Origin: JBBSEZ01 sp038239195
Lineage (GTDB): Bacteria; Planctomycetota; Planctomycetia; Gemmatales; Gemmataceae
Direction: 5' to 3'
Assembly (NCBI GenBank): GCA_038239195.1
Contig: JBBSEZ010000420.1
Coordinates: 1-8,661 of the forward strand
Length of the DNA: 8,661 nt
The translations under genes and the position numbers were made by a program. The notes under the pieces were generated by a model. That model had not been told where the DNA came from. It did not search any database and was given only the letters and a program-made list of their open reading frames with translations. Below, one piece after another: positions 5,977 to 8,661 of the stretch. Positions within the stretch are counted from its first letter, which is position 1; each line of letters opens with the position of its first letter.

Positions 5977-6003
5977 CCAGAGGGGCCCTTTGGTCCCCTC
6001 TGG
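5977..6003. terminator. Hairpin after the transposase gene
   Basis: CCAGAGGGG (5977-5985) and CCCCTCTGG (5995-6003) form a perfect 9-bp stem with a 9-nt loop, about 40 bp after the transposase stop and 8 bp before the right terminal repeat. No T-tract follows. It could terminate transposase transcription or serve as a subterminal structure. Confidence 0.5.
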
Positions 6004-6010
6004 ACGAATT

Positions 6011-6025
6011 CTCGGACAGGCTCCT
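6011..6025. repeat. Right terminal inverted repeat of the IS
   Basis: CTCGGACAGGCTCCT is the reverse complement of the left terminal repeat at 13 of 15 positions. Its last T is also the first base of the TTGACA box at 6025-6030. Confidence 0.75.
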
Positions 6026-6054
6026 TGACAATGGGGCCCACTAAACCGTAGTAT
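6025..6054 (+). promoter_or_regulatory. Promoter at the IS/leader junction
   Basis: TTGACA (6025-6030), an 18-bp spacer and TAGTAT (6049-6054) form a near-consensus housekeeping-type promoter (6/6 and 4/6). Its first T belongs to the insertion-sequence end and the rest to the flanking DNA. The alternative ECF-type reading of the same DNA is TGACA-N16-CGTAGT (6026-6052). Transcription would start near 6061 and give a leader of about 60 nt before the protease gene. Confidence 0.5.
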
Positions 6055-6116
6055 CATGCGGACAGGGTGGAGGATGGTTCGCCCGATTCTTCCCAGCCCC
6101 CAGTACGAACACGGGA
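6046..6116 (+). repeat. Leader repeat L2, right copy
   Basis: This is the second copy of the 71-bp leader (see 4263-4333), with seven substitutions and no gaps. It ends 6 bp before ATG 6123. No AGGAGG-type ribosome-binding site is present; the nearest purine run is GGGA at 6113-6116. The strongest conservation is in the part next to the start codon, suggesting an RNA-level role such as translation initiation or structure. That is inference. Confidence 0.8.
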
Positions 6117-6122
6117 CCAGCC

Positions 6123-8312
6123 ATGATCACGCCAATCACCCGCCTGAAGCGACTCGGTGCGCGCCTGCGGAAGTTCTGTCGTCTGGCGAAGTCGCCGAGG
6201 CGGGTGACGTTCGTGCCGCGGCTCGAGGGCCTGGAAGAACGCGTCGTGCCCTCGCTCGACCTCGTTCTGACGGCGTCGTCCAGCAGCCAACCATTCAACG
6301 GCGTGGTGTCTCTGTCTGTCACGTTCAATGACATCGGCGTCGAGTACGGGTCCGGGGCGTTCATCGACGCCACGCACATCCTGACGGCGGCACACGTGGT
6401 CTACGACCCGACCTCGCTGGACAACGGCCATTTCGCCGACAAGATCAAGGTCATGGTCGGTCGCAACGGCAGCGAGACCTCCTACGATGGCCAGGTCTAC
6501 TCCGGCAAGTATATGACCATTGACCCGCTGTACGGCAATGGGGTGTTCGGCAACCATGACCTTGCCGTCATCACGCTCGACCCCAACGGCGGCTATCCGG
6601 CCCATTACAACTTCGGGGTCAGCAACAATGCCGACCAACTGGACTACAGAAACCTGCAGCTCTATTCGGTCGGCTACCCTGCCGATAATTACTACGATCC
6701 CAGCCTCCAGCCGGGCCGAATGTACCAGACCACCGGGTATGCCGGCGGCATCGACACCAGCAAGGATTGGTTCAACCACACACCGCTGCTCTCCTGGCAC
6801 GGCTACCCCTATGACTCTGCCGTGGGTGACCTGAGCGTGTACATCCGCGGGCAGAGCGGCAGTCCCATCTTCGCCCAGGACGCCCAGGGCCAGTACACCA
6901 TCGTTGCCATCGACGTCGGCGGGGACAGCAGGGTCGGCACGGATGGGCAGAAGCACGGCATTCCCAACGGTGAGGAGTGGGGTACGGCCATGACCGCGAG
7001 CGAGAGCAGCTTTGTGCTGGCTGCGATGAATAGTGCTCCAGGCAGCCCGTCGCAGCACCGCGTCTCACTGGGCGGACAGGGGCCGCTCACCACGACCAGT
7101 CTGGATACCTCGACGGCCAACGTCACGAACGGCTGGGCGGTAACGTTCACGGCGCACGTCACCGGCCCCGGCTCGGTCAACCCCAGCGGCACCGTGACGT
7201 TCTACGATGGCGGCACCGTGCTGGGCACCGCCACCCTGAGCTCCTCTGCCGGGACCACCTCCGCTTCCCTCACCACCTCGGCGCTGGCCCAGGGCAGCCA
7301 CACCATTTCCGCCGTGTACGGCGGCGATGGCACGTTCCAGGGAAGTACCTCGGCGGGGGTGACCGAAACCATCTACCCGGGCAGCCAGCTCGTCTCGATC
7401 ACGTTGAATAGCTCGGCTACCTCGATCCAGGCCGGGCAAAGCGTGACCTTCACGGAAACGGTCAATGGCAGCCCGCGCCCCACCGGCACCGTGACGTTCT
7501 ACGATGGCGGCACCGTGCTGGGCACGGCCGACCTGTTTATCGCGTATTCCGGGTGGCCGACCGCCTCGTTCACCACGTCGGCGCTGAGCGTCGGCACCCA
7601 CAATAACATCTGGACGTTGTACAGCGGCGACAACACTTACTGGAGGCATCCGTCCGGGTCGCTGACGGTCAACGTGACGGTGCCGCCGCCGCCCGCCCAT
7701 CTCGCGGGCGTGGCCAGCGCCTTGACACACAGCACCGAGTCCTACGGCGACTTTATCACCGCCGCCTATCAGCGCTATCTCGGCCGTATTCCCGCTGCCG
7801 CGGAGGTCAGCAGCTGGGTGGGGGCCATGGCAAACGGCTTGCGCGACGAAACGGTCGAGGCGGGCTTCATCGGCTCGCCCGAGTACATCGCCGCCCACGG
7901 CGGCCAGGGCGCCGGCTGGGTTCAAGGCATGTACCGCGACCTACTGGGCCGCACGCCGGCGCAGTCCGAGGTGGACGGCTGGGTGGCCGCCCTGAACGCC
8001 GGCTCGTCGCCGCAGCAGGTCGCCTACGGCTTCGCCGCCAGCGCCGAGCGCGAGGGCATGCGAGTGCGTCACGACTACCTCTTCTACCTGGGCCGCAACG
8101 CCACCCGGGTCGAGGTCGATGGCTGGGTGGGCGCCTTCGAGCAGGGCACCAGCAACGAGGACGTCATCGCCGGCTTCGTCGGCTCGGCGGAGTATTTCGA
8201 CAACAACGGCAGCGACGCGCTCAGCTGGCTGCGGACCGCCTACCAGGACGTCCTGGGCCGGCCCGCGGACCAGGCCGCCTCGAATAGCTGGCTCCCCCTC
8301 TTGCAGCGGTGA
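6123..8312 (+). CDS. Exported trypsin/V8-like serine protease with Ig-like and DUF4214 repeats (729 aa)
   Basis: This is a modular surface or secreted protein. Residues 1-44 are a basic N-terminus ending in RLEGLEERVVPS, the N-terminal motif common to planctomycete exported proteins. Residues about 58-300 form a chymotrypsin-fold protease with a full catalytic triad: H91 (ILTAAHVVYD after GSGAF), D146 (GNHDLAVITL) and S245 (GQSGSPIF); the GxSGSP form resembles glutamyl endopeptidase/V8-type enzymes. Two bacterial Ig-like domains follow (about 322-417 and 423-520), each with GTVTFYDGGTVLGTA; a proline linker (521-524) leads to DUF4214 helical repeats at about 541-588, 596-644, 646-692 and a partial one to the end (YLGRIPAAAEV, LLGRTPAQSEVDGW, YLGRNATRVEVDGW, VLGRPADQAAS). 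It probably cleaves extracellular proteins while anchored or displayed. ATG 6123 is chosen from the conserved leader directly upstream; no clear ribosome-binding site is seen. Substrate and anchoring are unknown. Confidence 0.9.
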   Translation: MITPITRLKRLGARLRKFCRLAKSPRRVTFVPRLEGLEERVVPSLDLVLTASSSSQPFNGVVSLSVTFNDIGVEYGSGAFIDATHILTAAHVVYDPTSLDNGHFADKIKVMVGRNGSETSYDGQVYSGKYMTIDPLYGNGVFGNHDLAVITLDPNGGYPAHYNFGVSNNADQLDYRNLQLYSVGYPADNYYDPSLQPGRMYQTTGYAGGIDTSKDWFNHTPLLSWHGYPYDSAVGDLSVYIRGQSGSPIFAQDAQGQYTIVAIDVGGDSRVGTDGQKHGIPNGEEWGTAMTASESSFVLAAMNSAPGSPSQHRVSLGGQGPLTTTSLDTSTANVTNGWAVTFTAHVTGPGSVNPSGTVTFYDGGTVLGTATLSSSAGTTSASLTTSALAQGSHTISAVYGGDGTFQGSTSAGVTETIYPGSQLVSITLNSSATSIQAGQSVTFTETVNGSPRPTGTVTFYDGGTVLGTADLFIAYSGWPTASFTTSALSVGTHNNIWTLYSGDNTYWRHPSGSLTVNVTVPPPPAHLAGVASALTHSTESYGDFITAAYQRYLGRIPAAAEVSSWVGAMANGLRDETVEAGFIGSPEYIAAHGGQGAGWVQGMYRDLLGRTPAQSEVDGWVAALNAGSSPQQVAYGFAASAEREGMRVRHDYLFYLGRNATRVEVDGWVGAFEQGTSNEDVIAGFVGSAEYFDNNGSDALSWLRTAYQDVLGRPADQAASNSWLPLLQR
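7188..7525 (+). repeat. 41-bp exact direct repeat inside the protease gene
   Basis: Positions 7188-7228 and 7485-7525 are identical over 41 bp, 297 bp (99 codons) apart and in the same frame. They encode GTVTFYDGGTVLG in the two Ig-like domains. Identity at DNA level, including third positions, exceeds that of the flanking Ig sequence and points to recent duplication or gene conversion between domains. Confidence 0.85.
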
Positions 8313-8444
8313 GGCCGGCCCCTGGGGTTTGTGCCGTTCGCGAAGGGGCGAAGAGCTGCGGCATTTTCCGCCTGTCCCCGCCGCCCCCAGACGGCTGCGG
8401 GGACGATTCACGCCCCCGCGATCGTCCTGGCAGGTTCGCCGGTC
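8313..8444. other. Gap after the protease gene, with a small hairpin
   Basis: No gene is recognised here. TCCCCGC (8375-8381) and GCGGGGA (8397-8403) form a 7-bp stem with a 15-nt loop, a weak terminator candidate for the protease gene because no T-tract follows. The frame of the protease stays open after its stop, but codon use in this stretch does not look like coding sequence. Confidence 0.35.
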
Positions 8445-8661
8445 ATGCGCTCGCGAGGGCCGATTCGCGCTTTCAGTAACCCACGAGCGGCTTCGGGGGC
8501 CTCCAGAGTGACGGGCTTCAGCCCGGCGGACGTCGCCCGACAGGATCGCCTTCGCCATCTGGAGCGGTCGTTGCTGCCGTTGCTCGCGCGCAACGACCTC
8601 ACCCCCGGCGAAAAACAACAACGAGACACCCAGACGCGCCAGCGCGACCAGGTGCTGGCCC
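8445..8661 (+). CDS. 5' part of an unrecognised gene, cut by the window edge
   Basis: I do not recognise this protein. A frame is open to the right edge, with possible starts at ATG 8445 (AGG 10 nt upstream) and GTG 8508. From 8508 onward third codon positions are almost all G or C, which argues for real coding; between 8445 and 8507 the signal is weaker, so the later start is plausible. From GTG 8508 the visible protein begins VTGFSPADVARQDRLRHLER and continues as a charged, Leu/Arg/Gln-rich helical segment (LLPLLARNDLTPGEKQQRDT, then QTRQRDQVLA), probably a coiled coil or helical repeat. Similar helical stretches occur in planctomycete TPR/CHAT-type proteins, but too little is visible to claim that. 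A small palindrome (8512-8525, CGGGCT-TC-AGCCCG) overlaps its first codons. Confidence 0.5.
   Translation, partial: MRSRGPIRAFSNPRAASGASRVTGFSPADVARQDRLRHLERSLLPLLARNDLTPGEKQQRDTQTRQRDQVLA

Larger units (their letters stand above)
4364..6025 (+). mobile_element. Insertion sequence of the IS1182 family
   Basis: The element is about 1.66 kb and carries one transposase gene. Imperfect terminal inverted repeats bound it: AGGAGTTTGTCCGAG at 4364-4378 and the reverse complement AGGAGCCTGTCCGAG at 6011-6025, 13/15 identical. Small subterminal hairpins lie inside each end (4393-4410 and 5977-6003). I see no target-site duplication: left flank ...TTTTGGTCT and right flank TGACAATGGG... share nothing. 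Boundaries come from the repeats and the family assignment from the transposase; exact ends may be off by a few bases. Confidence 0.82.

Noticed and set aside
4334..6045. Target-site duplication flanking the IS
   Set aside because: The bases outside the two terminal repeats share no direct repeat that I can see; the two leader copies are too diverged (7/71) and too far from the left end to be a target duplication.
6054..7058. A 334-codon minus-strand frame opposite the protease domain
   Set aside because: The plus strand encodes a complete serine protease triad there; the minus frame has no motif.
1..8661. CRISPR array, tRNA or rRNA genes
   Set aside because: No regularly spaced short repeats and no cloverleaf or rRNA-like segment were noticed on either strand by eye; no program was run.

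Overview
The window is GC-rich DNA that looks planctomycetal, most probably Gemmataceae-like. Several signs support this. There are two ECF sigma-factor genes of types that are common in that phylum. A secreted TIG-like/PPC protein follows what looks like the tail of a DUF1501 gene. A surface protein carries an N-terminal LEERVVPS motif and C-terminal DUF4214 repeats. The assignment rests on family knowledge and composition, not on a search.

Layout, left to right. (1) Positions 1-30 are the last codons of a gene, probably DUF1501, followed by a nested REP-like inverted repeat (41-128). (2) A secreted PPC-domain protein (167-931). (3) An ECF sigma factor (999-1631) with a promoter-like TTGTCG-N17-TAGGAT. 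(4) A poorly defined 600-700 bp stretch with one doubtful small gene (1726-2049), a strong GC hairpin (2061-2100), an 11-bp palindrome and an extended -10 box. (5) A short UvrC-like GIY-YIG protein (2315-3490) that keeps the UvrC cysteine set and UVR motif but has no C-terminal RNase H/HhH half. (6) A second ECF sigma factor (3649-4206) with a terminator-like structure over its stop codon. (7) A 71-bp leader (L1, 4263-4333), then an IS1182-type insertion sequence (about 4364-6025), then a second copy of the leader (L2, 6046-6116; 64/71 identical). (8) A 729-aa exported trypsin/V8-like serine protease with Ig-like and DUF4214 repeats (6123-8312). (9) The 5' part of an unrecognised gene running off the right edge (from 8445 or 8508).

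All genes are on the + strand. The most interesting point is the junction in regions 6-8. The same leader occurs just after a sigma gene and just before the protease gene, and an insertion sequence lies between the two copies. L1 has no gene of its own before the IS begins, and L2 has no sigma gene of its own on the other side. No target duplication is visible around the IS. This suggests that two 'ECF sigma - leader - surface protein' modules were fused by the IS or by recombination, so the sigma gene and the protease gene now next to each other may not be original partners. The IS end also abuts, and donates the first base of, a near-consensus TTGACA-N18-TAGTAT promoter in front of the protease gene. 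These are inferences from sequence reading; genome-wide comparison and transcript mapping would decide them.
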